Part shown: positions 30,179-42,887 of the stretch, piece by piece
How positions within the stretch are numbered: position 1 is the first letter of the stretch
Layout of the letters: every line of letters starts with the position of its first letter
Source of the DNA: Piscirickettsiaceae bacterium
GTDB taxonomy: Bacteria > Pseudomonadota > Gammaproteobacteria > Nitrosococcales > Methylophagaceae
Length of the DNA: 64,000 nucleotides
Assembly (NCBI GenBank): GCA_013215805.1
Contig: JABSQM010000005.1
Coordinates: 124,001 to 188,000, forward strand
Reading direction: 5' to 3'
Program-made: the position numbers and the translations under genes
The notes under the pieces: model-generated
What the model was told of the DNA's origin: nothing
Seen by the model: only the letters and a program-made list of their open reading frames with translations
Databases searched by the model: none

Positions 30179-30218
30179 GATCAAATGATCAAATGATCAA
30201 ATGATCAAATGATCAAAT
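30179..30218. repeat. Octamer tandem repeat (GATCAAAT x5)
   Basis: Five perfect copies of GATCAAAT, followed by the partial copy GATTATAT. It stands exactly at the 3' end of the dead lepB of copy B and is absent from copy A, so it arose after the duplication, most likely by replication slippage. Confidence 0.95.
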
Positions 30219-30911
30219 GATTATATATTATACCGCCAAATATCTAATCCTAACTATCTAAATAAAAGGGGGGTTACTATTAAATCTTATTTTGGGACTG
30301 TGCCCCCATAAGCTATTATTGCTAATATGATAGTATTTATCACTTATCATGAAATAACTATTATAAAAAATAATTATGTGACTTCCGACCACATATTACC
30401 TGAATTGATAGATATATAATCACCTTTAGTACTCGGACGTTCAAATTTAAATTCATTTTACTTTTATAGTTTATTATATATTCTTAACGTCAATAAATAT
30501 AGTTTTTATCAAAAAGCTAACTTTATCATCAGATAAAGCTAATAATCTGTCCAATGTGATCAATTTTAAGATTATTAGGTAAACAAGAAACTAATACATC
30601 TCTTCTCCGTAGAGGACTTACATAAAGCACCCGTAAGTAAGCACTGGCAATTGAATGCCATAGTACACTTACTTATTAATATAAAATACCGATATATCAG
30701 GTAGTTAAAATAGATACCAAAGGTATATGGAGGAGCTCATTAATCGGCTAGAAAATAATAGATTTTTCAATAGTTCAATTAAAGAAAGGAGCAGGCACAT
30801 TAGATATCTTTTGCTCTCCAGTCTTTGTTGCTTCCATGGAAGTATATTGATAAGTGCAATTATTCCTGAAACCAATACTAATGTCACTATTATCTTCGAA
30901 AAATTAACTTC
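30219..30911 (-). pseudogene. lepB: lepB pseudogene (signal peptidase I), copy B
   Basis: It aligns along most of the length of intact lepB, for example TCTTATTTTGGGACTGTGCC against TTTTCTTTTGGGACTGTCCC. It has many indels and stop codons, and the region of the catalytic serine is damaged. The start codon is also changed from GTG to GTT. Its 5' part reads in frame from the end of lepA* in a 96-codon chimeric frame at 30705-30995. Confidence 0.9.
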
Positions 30912-30922
30912 TTGTCCCTTTT

Positions 30923-32085
30923 GAAATTTTTTAGGCGATTGCAATATTGTTAAGAAATCTTCTTGTGGAAAATCAGCCTTGCCAATATATTTCATCCTTT
31001 TTTACCAGATTTTTATTTTTCTAACAATTTACGCTTCCGTGAAATATCACACCATAAAATTTAGCTAACACATTTTTGCGCATCGCTTTTATAGTGACTT
31101 TTGAAAATATCCGTTCATTAATAATGAGGAATCATTAAGACATAATTTACCTAATACTTCTCTGAATGCTTCAAAATTATCTGAGCTCATAGGCAACAGT
31201 CTTGCATAAACTTGTGTAGTACAAACCTGAATCTTGACGATATTATTGTTAAATCACTGTGCGCATGTGTCAATGTATCTTACATGGGAGCACTGTCAAT
31301 ATCCTGAATACCAGAGATTACATATCCTACTTCAGCAGAATATAAGGCATTTTTCTTTGTACGCTTCGGTGTAAAAATATATACCTGCTTAACCTGATAT
31401 TCATATGTTGTATACATAACCTTAATTTTGTCGTGCAGTTTAATGGAATCTTGCATAATTCTCATTAACGCAATAACACCAATATAATTATCCAGCCATA
31501 AATCGATGATGAGTGTTTTCAATTATTCATTGGGTTCACCCATCGGTGCAGAAACTAATTTAACTAAGACTTCCAAAAGTTCTTCAATACCATGCCCTGT
31601 CTTAGCATTACATTGCACTGCATTTGATGCATAAATGCCAATAATATTCTTGATTTCATTAATAACAGTTCAGGTTCGGCTGCAGGCAAATTAATTTTAT
31701 TAAGTGCAGGAATAATCTCGAGTCCTAAATCAATTGCTGTATGGCAATTGTAAACACTTTAGGCCTCTACTCCTTGTGCAGCATTAAGGATAAATAGAGC
31801 GATTTGCACGCCGCTGAAGAACGGAATACCTTATAATAAACATCAACATGTCCAGGGATGTTATGAGATTAAGGTGATATATTTATCCATTACGTACCTT
31901 ATAATCAAGCGATACAAACTAAGATTTAATCATAATTCCCCGCTCCTTTTCCATATTCATCGAGTCAATTACTTGTGAGAACATTTCACGATTTGATAAG
32001 CCACCACATACCTGAATGAAACGATCAGTAATTGTGGCTTGGCCATGATCAATGTGGGCGATAATGGAAAATTTAGTATGTTATT
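30923..32085 (-). pseudogene. lepA: lepA pseudogene (elongation factor 4), copy B
   Basis: It aligns with lepA at 25729-27525 but lacks about 620 bp (codons ~323-531), the join being near 31115 where the two flanks meet at TTCATTAATAATGAGGAATC. Further frameshifts and stops break the GTPase domain. The longest open piece is an 80-codon frame at 31280-31522 from domain II. It is dead. Confidence 0.92.
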
Positions 32086-32899
32086 AATTTATCTAAACAA
32101 TGTTACCTTAGTATGAGGCTCTATTACTTAGTTACTCAGCAACCACTAAGGTTAGCGATATCACTATTCATACTCATTTATAATGACTATTTAGTTAAAT
32201 ATATATAACTATACTTTGTTTATAATACGCGAAATGAATTAATTATATGACTCTGCCTATAAATCAACTGTAGCTTTAGGCAAAATCTTAAATTCGGTTC
32301 ATTGAACGAATACTTTCACTTAAAAAAATCATTGGTAATGCACAGGTAATTTATGGTACCTCGCATTATTGATCGGTTTACAATCATATATATTTTATAA
32401 ATTGTAACTTGTGAATTATTGAAAGAAAAATACATCTAGTCGTCTTGTAAGAACCTTAATTGTTATTTGGACCCCTGATACTATCCATTTAACTTAAGGC
32501 ACAGATTAATATAGTGAATCATTTAACAATCTAATACTGATACTATATTTCTTATCAGTCCGCATTTACTCATGATATAGAAAACATCCGTAAATATGTA
32601 GAAGATGTTAAGTGTAATATGCATTATGACATTTTAAATCGTTCAAATTTATAAAAAGATGTATATCTCCAGAGATAATATACTGAATAGATTCTCTAAG
32701 CTTAATCCCGTGACGCCTATACTACGCTTCTATAATTTAATTGAAAATACTCATATATGATCCAATGCGTAGATTGTTTTATCAATTTAGCGATTATGTT
32801 CTACTTGCCTTTAATTTTAATCTATATTTATTATAATTATCTGCATCACAAAAAAATTATATCGTTATTATTTAAGGCTCTAATGTTGAGTTTTATGAT
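32086..32899. other. lepA-cysG divergent intergenic region, copy B
   Basis: About 810 bp, alignable in blocks with 27526-28249. No gene, no tRNA and no clear terminator were seen. Confidence 0.5.
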
Positions 32900-34300
32900 C
32901 TATAAATAATACAGGACATCAAAGATTGATACCCTTATATTGTACTTCGACATGATCATTGCACGACAGTTAAAGTGCTGGCGTGATAATAGTAATTACT
33001 GATAATATTCAGATCAGTTTTATAGAATTGAGATAATATTTGGATGATGTTTTTGTATGATGATGTTTATAGATAATAATCAAAGAAGACTTATATGGAA
33101 TATTTATCAGAATTTGTTCACTTAAAAAATTGATCTCCACATTGTTAGGTAGGCGGATAATAGCAGCTAATTAAGGCTCATACAAAGACAATGATAGTCG
33201 CACTAGAGATGTCTATATCAACTCAGATATTAGTTTATCACAAGCAAGTTGATTCGTTGCTAATAAAATTTGATGTTGTACATTTATCAGAACGATAATT
33301 AGCAATTGATTATACTCAACAATTGAGACATTAATAAATATATCCACCAAATAAGGCGACGTAATACATTGGTTTATTTTGTGGACTACTATAAATTATA
33401 GAATTTTATTCTACCTTTAATTATTGATCGTTCTCCCATCATTGTCGGTATCTATCCGAGCAACTCGCTTATTTTGGCAGGGCAATCAGATACTTTCATG
33501 GAATACTTTAATTTCACCTAGCCATGGTCTGCTTGCCACTCTAATGAGATCTTATCGAGATGCTGCTAAATTTAAATATTTTAAAACTATCGATATATCA
33601 CCGTTTAGGGAATATATCAATAATATAAGTTGCAGATTGCATATTGGAGGTCAATACAACTTAAGTAAGCAAATTTTACGAGATATATTAACTTATATTT
33701 GTCTGGAAAAATTAAAATAGGGTGAGATCTACCTAATATAAGTTGTTCAACACTTAAATTATCAATTTTTAAAACACTTAAATTAATACAGCAAGACAAA
33801 TAAAGAGTTGATAAATCATTATTAATAATATATCGATTACAAAGTAATCATGTCCTAAGTTTAAAAGGGATAGATCTGTTTATATTGAGACCGTGGTGCG
33901 AAGAGATGGAGGTCTTAACAGCTAGAAACATTAATTTTTAAATATGTGAGGATCACCTCTGCATCAAAATGTGCACCTATGATAGGATGTAATGAAAGCA
34001 TTATCGTTATGCTCAATATTGATATATCGTATAATAGATCAATTAAAGAACGGCAAACAGGAGACTTATTGGTTTGCTTTATTACAGCCTAAACAAACTA
34101 TCTATATTATATATAGACTCTGCTAAATTATCAGCATCTATCTCAGCGCTTATTATTAATGGTAGTACGAACTTTACACCTAGTAGCAATTAATTCCCAC
34201 TGAGCCTACAAAGACGTCGACAAGCATGGCCTAGGCACTACATAGAAACATCTCTGAGGTTAGAGAACTATAATAACCGGCTGAACCAATATTAATTATT
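32900..34300 (+). pseudogene. cysG: cysG pseudogene (siroheme synthase), full-length remnant
   Basis: Both domains of CysG are recognisable in shifting frames. The dehydrogenase/ferrochelatase part shows FILPLIIDRSPIIVGI, then a 98-codon open frame (33424-33720) with HGLLATLMRSYRDAAKFKYF and GGQYNLSKQILRDIL. The uroporphyrinogen-III methyltransferase part shows GEIYLI at 33721, LSLKGIDLFILRPWCEEMEV, then RITSASKCAP (family: GITSASGCA). A final EXXLRLENYNNRL fits the family's last helix. Stops and frameshifts are frequent, so it is inactive. The left 2/5 is duplicated at 28250-28980. Confidence 0.82.
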
Positions 34301-34562
34301 ATCAATGAAATAGTAAAATTAGATAATTTATTACCTTAGTTTAAATGTTAGTTATACTTTATTTACTACAAAATATTTTTAATATGCTTCTTTATTCTGA
34401 TATTTATAGATCTACCTATTATTCATGAAGGAATGATGTGGAGGCATCAGTAATGATTCTTTACATTTAAATTCACACTAATCTAGTGAATATTAAGTGG
34501 TGGACAAACAATTAAGGCTATTAATTTTTAGGTTGTACCATATTGGCGATGCCAAAAATTGT
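34301..34562. other. Gap between cysG remnant and ispF
   Basis: About 260 bp without coding sign. In relatives truD and surE follow ispF on this side, but no remnant was recognised. Confidence 0.45.
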
Positions 34563-35045
34563 CTACATATCTTCCGATTTAATAAGCAGTACTACGGCAT
34601 GAGCTGCAATACCTTCTTCACGCCCCACAAAACCTAATTTTTCCGTGGTAGTTGCCTTAATATTTATTGCATCGGAGGAAATTTCGAGATCATTTGCTAA
34701 GAGTCCTTCCATAATAGGAATGAACGGTGCTAATTTTGGTTTTTGCACGATTATCGTGCTATCAATATTATTGACTCGCCATCTAAGTTTGGTTAAGTTA
34801 CTTACTACTAGCCTTAATAATATACGACTATCAATGTTTTTCAATGCAAAATCCGTGTCTGGAAAGTGATGGCCGATATCCCGTAATCCCACAGCACCTA
34901 ATAGAGTATTACAAATTGCATGGACGAGCACATCACCATCTGAGTGCGCTTCTAGACCATGACTATGAGGGATGGTCACACCACCAACAATAAGTGGTCT
35001 ATTTTTAGCAAATTTATGTACATCATAACCATGGCCAATGCGCAT
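34563..35045 (-). CDS. ispF: 2-C-methyl-D-erythritol 2,4-cyclodiphosphate synthase
   Basis: A 160-residue protein of normal length: [11 protein letters not shown] holds the zinc ligands Asp8 and His10, followed by [18 protein letters not shown] and [10 protein letters not shown], and the C-terminal [16 protein letters not shown]. It closes the cyclodiphosphate in the MEP isoprenoid pathway. It directly abuts ispD, with the ispD stop before its ATG, so the two are translated from one message. Confidence 0.95.
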   Translation of the reverse strand: MRIGHGYDVHKFAKNRPLIVGGVTIPHSHGLEAHSDGDVLVHAICNTLLGAVGLRDIGHHFPDTDFALKNIDSRILLRLVVSNLTKLRWRVNNIDSTIIVQKPKLAPFIPIMEGLLANDLEISSDAINIKATTTEKLGFVGREEGIAAHAVVLLIKSEDM

Positions 35046-35762
35046 TTAGATCCCCTTGCGCTGTTGTTGTAGATATAAATTTGCCAATTCTAGATCTTTT
35101 AATACAGTAATTTTAATATTATCTTGAGCACCTTCAATCATTTTAGGATAAATTCCATTTAACTCCATAGCACTAGCATCATCTGTCACTATAATTTTTC
35201 TTTGTTTAGCTGATTGTAGAGATCGCATTAGAGCGCGCAATCTAAATATTTGCGGCGTTGAGGCACGCCATAGATTATACCGACACACAGTTTTTTTAAT
35301 TTCATCATTCATATTGACAAGTTTAATCGTATCACGAACTGGGATACCTAACACTACACCAACTTGGTATTGGCATAATTTTGCCAGCATATTATCAATA
35401 TCCTGATGTCGTACACAGGGCCTTGCGGCATCATGGACTAAAATCCATGGATCATTAGCAGTGATATTCTTGTCCAATGCTGATAACGCATTTAAAACTG
35501 AGTCAGAACGACGCTGACCTCCTGTTATGACATATATTGGACAGTCAATGCCTAAATTGACATCAGGCCACCATGGATCATGTTTAGCAATAGCAAGTAT
35601 AATACTGTCAATATTAGGATGCAATGCCAAACGCTCCAAGGTCAGCTCCAGAATGGTTTTGCCTTCTAAATCAAGATATTGTTTGGGTCGGTCAGCTCGC
35701 ATTCGTGAGCCAATTCCAGCAGCAGGAATTACAGCCCATATTTTGTCATTATTCACCATCAT
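35046..35762 (-). CDS. ispD: 2-C-methyl-D-erythritol 4-phosphate cytidylyltransferase
   Basis: A 238-residue nucleotidyltransferase. The CTP-binding loop is VIPAAGIGSRMRADRPKQYL with Lys27, and the VHDAARPCV and VTDDASAME motifs follow. It makes CDP-ME in the MEP pathway. It overlaps ftsB by 14 bp and abuts ispF, the standard ftsB-ispD-ispF operon. Confidence 0.95.
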   Translation of the reverse strand: MMVNNDKIWAVIPAAGIGSRMRADRPKQYLDLEGKTILELTLERLALHPNIDSIILAIAKHDPWWPDVNLGIDCPIYVITGGQRRSDSVLNALSALDKNITANDPWILVHDAARPCVRHQDIDNMLAKLCQYQVGVVLGIPVRDTIKLVNMNDEIKKTVCRYNLWRASTPQIFRLRALMRSLQSAKQRKIIVTDDASAMELNGIYPKMIEGAQDNIKITVLKDLELANLYLQQQRKGI

Positions 35763-36033
35763 TATGTTTGATGATTTGAAAAAATGTTTCTCCCTGTCTA
35801 ATCATACCAAGTTCACTACGTGCACTTTCTTCCAATGCATCAAGCCCATTCTTCAGATCAAGTACTTCAACAGTTATTACTTGATTGCGCTCTTTTAACA
35901 GTGCATTATTCTGCTGTTGAATTTTAACTACCAAATTCAGATGTAAAATAGATGGTATGCCGTCATGGCTGAACCATAGGCGATATTGCAAAATAATTAA
36001 CATTGCCGTAAGGACCATCATCACTAATTTCAT
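35749..36033 (-). CDS. ftsB: Cell division protein FtsB
   Basis: A 94-residue single-span membrane protein with an N-terminal transmembrane segment (about residues 3-20) and a following coiled coil, with NALLKERNQV and LKNGLDALEESARSELGMI typical of FtsB. It links FtsL and FtsQ in the divisome. It sits between eno and ispD, its usual place, 13 bp after eno. Confidence 0.92.
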   Translation of the reverse strand: MKLVMMVLTAMLIILQYRLWFSHDGIPSILHLNLVVKIQQQNNALLKERNQVITVEVLDLKNGLDALEESARSELGMIRQGETFFQIIKHNDGE

Positions 36034-36046
36034 GGTTGAATTATAA

Positions 36047-37327
36047 TTAAAATTGGTTAAAAGACTTTATACCTAGATAGGTCGCTGCGCCATCTAATTC
36101 TGATTCGATGCGAATAAGTTGATTGTACTTAGCAATACGATCTGAGCGTGATAAAGAGCCGGTCTTGATTTGACCAACATTGGTAGCTACAGCCAAATCA
36201 GCAATAATAGTATCTTCTGTTTCACCGCTTCGGTGAGATATTACTGCAGTATACCCAGCCTGCTTAGCCATATCAATAGCTTCTAGAGTCTCTGTGAATG
36301 TGCCAATTTGATTTGTTTTGATTAAAATAGAATTAGCTATACCACGATCAATGCCTTGTTTCAAAATAGCTGTATTAGTAACGAATAAATCATCGCCGAC
36401 TAATTGAATACGTCCACCCAGACGATCTGTTAATGATTTCCAACCATCCCAGTCATTCTCATCCATTCCATCCTCGATCGTAATAATTGGATATCTATCC
36501 ACCCATGATTCAAGCAAATCAATAAACTCAGAAGAATTTAAAGCGCGATTTTCAGATGCTAAAACATAATATTTATCCTGATAAAATTCAGAACTAGCAG
36601 CATCAATACCTAGCATGATATCCTTGCCTGCCTCATAATTTGCATTTTTGATCGCTTCCAGGATAATTTCAATTGCAGCTTCATTAGATGGTAAATTTGG
36701 GGCAAAACCTCCTTCATCCCCTACTGCCGTATTTAGTCCCCTACTATTTAATATTTTTTTCAGAGCATGAAAGATCTCGGCACCAGCTCTTATTGCCTCT
36801 AGAATATTCTTTGCACCTACTGGAATAATCATAAATTCCTGTAGATCTATATTGTTATTTGCATGAGCTCCTCCATTAATTATATTCATCATTGGCACTG
36901 GCATGATATTGGCATCATAACCCCCTAAGTAACGATATAATGGCATGCCAAATTCGTTGGCAGCAGCACGTACCGTTGCCATAGAAATGGCCAGTAAGGC
37001 ATTCGCACCCAAACGACCTTTATTTTCAGTGCCATCAACATCGATCATTTTATGATCAATTTTTTTTTGTTCAGTTACGTCCATACCAATGATTGCATGA
37101 CGTAATTCACCATTAACAGCTGCGACAGCATTTAACACACCTTTCCCTAAATACCGTGTTTCATCACCATCTCTCAATTCGACAGCCTCATTCCTTCCCT
37201 TTGATGCACCTGACGGTACTGCTGCTCGACCAATAACACCACTTTTAAGAATCACATCTGCTTCTACGGTTGGGTTGCCTCGTGAATCTATAATTTCACG
37301 TCCACGTATATCTACAATTTTGCTCAC
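36047..37327 (-). CDS. eno: Enolase
   Basis: A 426-residue enolase of normal length. The N-terminal [20 protein letters not shown], the metal/catalytic region [40 protein letters not shown] and the signature [10 protein letters not shown] and [10 protein letters not shown] are all present. It interconverts 2-phosphoglycerate and PEP, so glycolysis or gluconeogenesis is active. It is in the pyrG-kdsA-eno-ftsB order common in gammaproteobacteria. Confidence 0.97.
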   Translation of the reverse strand: MSKIVDIRGREIIDSRGNPTVEADVILKSGVIGRAAVPSGASKGRNEAVELRDGDETRYLGKGVLNAVAAVNGELRHAIIGMDVTEQKKIDHKMIDVDGTENKGRLGANALLAISMATVRAAANEFGMPLYRYLGGYDANIMPVPMMNIINGGAHANNNIDLQEFMIIPVGAKNILEAIRAGAEIFHALKKILNSRGLNTAVGDEGGFAPNLPSNEAAIEIILEAIKNANYEAGKDIMLGIDAASSEFYQDKYYVLASENRALNSSEFIDLLESWVDRYPIITIEDGMDENDWDGWKSLTDRLGGRIQLVGDDLFVTNTAILKQGIDRGIANSILIKTNQIGTFTETLEAIDMAKQAGYTAVISHRSGETEDTIIADLAVATNVGQIKTGSLSRSDRIAKYNQLIRIESELDGAATYLGIKSFNQF

Positions 37328-37400
37328 CTTTTTCCCCCAAGGAATACTTATTTTAATTTAAGTTCCATATCACCAATTATTATTCTAATGATTCTCCAAT

Positions 37401-38237
37401 TTAAATTAATGAATCTTCAATAAAAATTTGGTGTTTCACGGTGCGATCAATATCAATTAGTGTTGACAATAAGGATTCCACTTTAGATAATGGCCATGAA
37501 TTAGCACCATCGCTTAGGGCTTTGTCAGGCTCAGGATGTGTTTCCATAAATACACCAGCAACGCCAACAGCAACAGCTGCACGAGCTAATACCGGTACAA
37601 ATTCACGCTGACCACCTGAAAAAGCTCCCCTTCCACCAGGTTGTTGCACTGAATGTGTTGCATCAAATACCACGGGGCAATTCATTGCCCGCATGATGGG
37701 TATGCCTCGCATATCTGAAATCAAATTATTGTAACCAAAAGAAGTGCCGCGATCACATATCATGATCTGCTCATTTCCAGTTGACTTGGCTTTTTCGACA
37801 ACATGTCGCATATCCCAGGGAGCTAAAAATTGTCCTTTCTTAATATTAACCGGTAAACCCTGACGTACTACCTCCAAAATAAAGTTGGTCTGCCGACATA
37901 AGAAAGCTGGTATTTGCAATACATCAACTACACTAGCTACCTCTTCTAATGGCGTATCTTCATGTACATCTGTTAAAATTGGCACACCCAATTCCTTTGT
38001 TAACTTTTCAAAAATTGCTAAACCAGCCTCCAATCCCAGTCCTCGATAACTATCTATTGAGGTTCTGTTTGCCTTATCAAATGAGGATTTATAAATAAAG
38101 TGCATCCCCAAACGATCCGTAATACCTTTTAACTTACCAGCCACATCCATAGTCATTTGTTCACTTTCTATAACACAAGTTCCTGCGATTAAGAATAATG
38201 GATGTTTGCCACCTATTTCTTTGTTACATAATTTCAT
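37401..38237 (-). CDS. kdsA: 3-deoxy-D-manno-octulosonate 8-phosphate synthase
   Basis: A 278-residue TIM-barrel of the DAHP/KDO8P synthase family, with [48 protein letters not shown] and [12 protein letters not shown]. It makes KDO-8-P from PEP and arabinose-5-P, for the inner core of LPS. Its presence shows an outer membrane with at least KDO-lipid A. It lies 4 bp after pyrG and before eno. Confidence 0.96.
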   Translation of the reverse strand: MKLCNKEIGGKHPLFLIAGTCVIESEQMTMDVAGKLKGITDRLGMHFIYKSSFDKANRTSIDSYRGLGLEAGLAIFEKLTKELGVPILTDVHEDTPLEEVASVVDVLQIPAFLCRQTNFILEVVRQGLPVNIKKGQFLAPWDMRHVVEKAKSTGNEQIMICDRGTSFGYNNLISDMRGIPIMRAMNCPVVFDATHSVQQPGGRGAFSGGQREFVPVLARAAVAVGVAGVFMETHPEPDKALSDGANSWPLSKVESLLSTLIDIDRTVKHQIFIEDSLI

Positions 38238-38241
38238 TATT

Positions 38242-39885
<1,644 letters not shown>

Positions 39886-39969
39886 TTATTGATTAACTGT
39901 AGAAATAACATAGTAAAGTTTATACTAAATTTATAAATCATTAGAAATATAAATATATTAAATGAAAAT

Positions 39970-41301
39970 CTAGTTTGTTTGTATCTTGTCGATAATAGGT
40001 AAAAAACCCTCTTGGCATTTACTCACAGCAAATTTATCGCATACACCATAACCAACCACTGCTATTAAGTCACTGTTATAAAATATTAATGGTATACGAT
40101 TGCGTAGCCATGGAGGTATTTTCCATATCTGAAAGAGATTTTTTAAACTTTGATGATGATTGTGACCGTGCAATTTCATAAACTCTCCACCCTGACGAAA
40201 ACCTATATGTAATTCTTTTGATACAATTGATTTTGTTAGACCTATTCCCATCAATTTAGACCAAGTTAACATCTTGTCACTTTGTAATACTAGATCATTT
40301 GTACCTTGCACAAAAACTAATTGTGAAATATCGTGAGGTTTTAATGGATTCATAAGATATAATTGGTCTTTATAGCGTCGCACTTCTACATCTGCCCAAT
40401 TGACCAATGGTTCACCATCTTTAGATGCTAAACATACCTGATCAATTATAGATTGTAATACCTTCGTGGAAGGCAAAGGGTATTGTCGGTATTTAATATA
40501 ATATCGTAGGAGATTTCGTTGTCTAGATGAGGATAATGTTAACAGCCTAGATATTGGCAATGTATCTGATATTTTATTAAATTCCAGTAAATTCATATCA
40601 TGTTCAGCCAATTCTTCCAATAATTTATTTGCTTCTGCACAATGTTGTGCTGCACGACCTATTATTTCTCCTGCTTGAGGCCATCTTTTCTCAATCATTG
40701 GCCAAATTTTATTACGAATATAGCTTCTATTCCGATGTATATCCAAATTGCTAGGATCCTCAATCCACTGTAATTTATGTTGTTGCGCATATAGCATAAT
40801 ATCTGTGTGAGACGTATGGAGCAACGGACGTAATAAACGTATATCTCCTATTAAGGATTGTTTAGCCATGGATGAGAGGCCCTTTGGTCCTGCACCACGT
40901 AATAATTGTAATAATAAAGTTTCTGCCTGATCGTGTTGATGTTGAGCTGTAAGTAATATATCTCCTCGAATTAACAGCTGTTCTATAGAGCGGTAACGCA
41001 TGGCTCTAGCCGCGGCTTCTATACCTAATATATCAATATTTTCCACTTTAATATCTAGATTATAATGTTTAATTTCCAGACCTAAGCATATGTCAGAACA
41101 ATGTTTTGCCCACTTTTTTGATTCATACTGCAAGTTATGATTTACATAAATTGTTGCTATAAAGTTCAAATGTGGATGGTTTGCGGTTGCCAATAGATGC
41201 AACAATACATGCGAGTCTACCCCGCCACTATATGCTAGCCAAATTCTCCCGCCTGTAGTTGATTTCACAAGGTCATTTAAAATTTGTTGTTGGTTTAACA
41301 T
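39970..41301 (-). CDS. tilS: tRNA(Ile)-lysidine synthase
   Basis: A 443-residue N-type ATP pyrophosphatase. The PP loop is AYSGGVDSHVLLHLLA with SGGVDS at 25-30, followed by AQHQHDQAETLLLQLLRGAG and RPLL, then the TilS-specific central and C-terminal domains (FRQGGEFMKLHG). It converts C34 of tRNA-Ile(CAU) to lysidine so that it reads AUA. It lies between pyrG and accA, as in many relatives. Confidence 0.94.
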   Translation of the reverse strand: MLNQQQILNDLVKSTTGGRIWLAYSGGVDSHVLLHLLATANHPHLNFIATIYVNHNLQYESKKWAKHCSDICLGLEIKHYNLDIKVENIDILGIEAAARAMRYRSIEQLLIRGDILLTAQHQHDQAETLLLQLLRGAGPKGLSSMAKQSLIGDIRLLRPLLHTSHTDIMLYAQQHKLQWIEDPSNLDIHRNRSYIRNKIWPMIEKRWPQAGEIIGRAAQHCAEANKLLEELAEHDMNLLEFNKISDTLPISRLLTLSSSRQRNLLRYYIKYRQYPLPSTKVLQSIIDQVCLASKDGEPLVNWADVEVRRYKDQLYLMNPLKPHDISQLVFVQGTNDLVLQSDKMLTWSKLMGIGLTKSIVSKELHIGFRQGGEFMKLHGHNHHQSLKNLFQIWKIPPWLRNRIPLIFYNSDLIAVVGYGVCDKFAVSKCQEGFLPIIDKIQTN

Positions 41302-41315
41302 TTAATTTTCTTGGT

Positions 41316-42272
41316 TTAAACTTCAAATTCACCATAATTAAGCAAGCGTTGTTGACGTCTTTCGATTAGCTCATCCACGGACATAGTTTCTAACTCTGTT
41401 AACTTATTGTTAATGGCATTCTTGATACGTCCTGCAACTTCATCGATATCTCGGTGAGCACCACCCAATGGTTCCGTAATAATTTGATCTACTAATCCTA
41501 GACATTTTAAGCGATCCGATGTAAGACCTAACGTTGCTGCTGCATCAGATGTTTTTTTAATGCTTTTCCATAGAATAGCGGCACATCCTTCCGGAGAGAT
41601 AACCGAGTAGATGCTGTATTCTAAAATCATAATGTGATCAGCCACACCTATTGCCAAGGCACCTCCGGAACCACCCTCCCCTATGACTGTACTGATGATT
41701 GGCGTTTTTAGTTGTGCCATTTCAAATAAATTTTTGGCAATGGCCTCGCTTTGACCGCGCTCTTCAGCACCAATGCCAGGATATGCACCTGGAGTATCTA
41801 TAAAGGTCAAAACAGATATGCCAAAGCGTTCTGCCATTTTCATTATCCTCAAGGCCTTGCGGTAACCTTCCGGTTTGGGCATTCCAAAATTTCGAATGAT
41901 CTTTTCCTTGGTATCTCGACCTTTCTGGTGACCAATAATCACAACTGACCTACCATTTAAGATGCCAATACCTGTTACTAATGCAGCATCATCAGCATAC
42001 GTACGATCGCCATGCAATTCTTCAAAATTGGTGATGAATCTATGGATATAATCTAGAGTATATGGACGCTGCGGATGTCGGGCCATTTGCGTGATTTGCC
42101 ATGGCGTTAATGAAGAAAAAATGGTTTTAGTTAATACTGCACTTTTTTCTTTTAATTGTTGAATTTCTTCGGCAATATTAAGATTATTATCATCACTCAT
42201 ATAGCGCAATTCATCAATTTTTGCTTCTAATTCGGCTATAGGTTTTTCATAGTCAAGAAAATTTAGTTGCAT
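41316..42272 (-). CDS. accA: Acetyl-CoA carboxylase carboxyltransferase subunit alpha
   Basis: A 318-residue AccA of normal length: an N-terminal helical segment ([17 protein letters not shown]), then the carboxyltransferase domain with [46 protein letters not shown] and [15 protein letters not shown]. With AccD it makes malonyl-CoA for fatty acid synthesis. This implies a need for active ACP, although the local acpS is dead. tilS follows after 14 bp. Confidence 0.96.
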   Translation of the reverse strand: MQLNFLDYEKPIAELEAKIDELRYMSDDNNLNIAEEIQQLKEKSAVLTKTIFSSLTPWQITQMARHPQRPYTLDYIHRFITNFEELHGDRTYADDAALVTGIGILNGRSVVIIGHQKGRDTKEKIIRNFGMPKPEGYRKALRIMKMAERFGISVLTFIDTPGAYPGIGAEERGQSEAIAKNLFEMAQLKTPIISTVIGEGGSGGALAIGVADHIMILEYSIYSVISPEGCAAILWKSIKKTSDAAATLGLTSDRLKCLGLVDQIITEPLGGAHRDIDEVAGRIKNAINNKLTELETMSVDELIERRQQRLLNYGEFEV

Positions 42273-42887
42273 TACTAGTACCTTAAATATTACAATAATT
42301 ATATGCGTTAAGATTATAGAAAATTTTAGTGTAAAATAGCCGCATCTTGTTATATATCTTATAAATTACGTTATTCATCATGTGCCTTAAAATATAGTTG
42401 CATACTTGATATGCCCAAATCATATTCAATAGGTGTGCTGTAGATACCATGTAATCTTATATTGGTCTTGAATCGCTATTCATCATGTCTATATAATAAT
42501 GTTTGTGATTAATAGGCAAATAAAATGACAAATAAATACTTTCTCAACTAATAAATTTTAAAACCAAAGTTTAAATGTCCAATTAAAAATTAATACATTA
42601 AGAAAAGCTGTCTATCATAAATATTATTTTTTTATCTTTATGATAGGCATTTTAGTAGTGAAGCCAATGCGAAATCAAAAATTGCCCGCAACAGTTGTTT
42701 CTCCGGAAACAATAGATGATTCAAGTACTGAATCTTATGCATATAAATGTTCAAATAAGATCCATATATCGTGATTCTCCCCACCTGTCTTATTACCATT
42801 TTGGTAATCATAATAGTTTTGGCATAATCATTACCAGTATCTAATGCATCGACGAGGTATATAATCGCAATTAGCCTTGCGGAATAT
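42273..42887. other. Gap between accA and dbpA
   Basis: About 610 bp. An 88-codon minus-strand frame (42638-42904) overlaps the end of dbpA and has no recognisable family motif; it is probably chance or a remnant. On the plus strand a short frame near 42640-42760 looks slightly coding-like but was not identified. In relatives dnaE stands next to accA here. Confidence 0.4.

Larger units (their letters stand above)
28981..33565. repeat. Tandem duplication, copy B (era* 5' part, rnc, lepB*, lepA*, cysG*)
   Basis: The second, roughly 4.6-kb copy. It begins inside era (near codon 80) and runs through intact rnc, dead lepB, dead lepA and cysG, the last continuing past the repeat as the original full-length remnant. 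It is shorter than A mostly because lepA* has lost about 620 bp. Limits are by-eye estimates. Confidence 0.88.

Noticed and set aside
31280-31522. 80-codon frame looking like LepA domain II
   Set aside because: It is an open fragment of the dead lepA copy, not a gene.
33424-33720. 98-codon plus-strand frame as a novel gene
   Set aside because: Its sequence fits the end of the CysG N-terminal domain, and flanking scraps continue the CysG match in other frames; it is part of a pseudogene.
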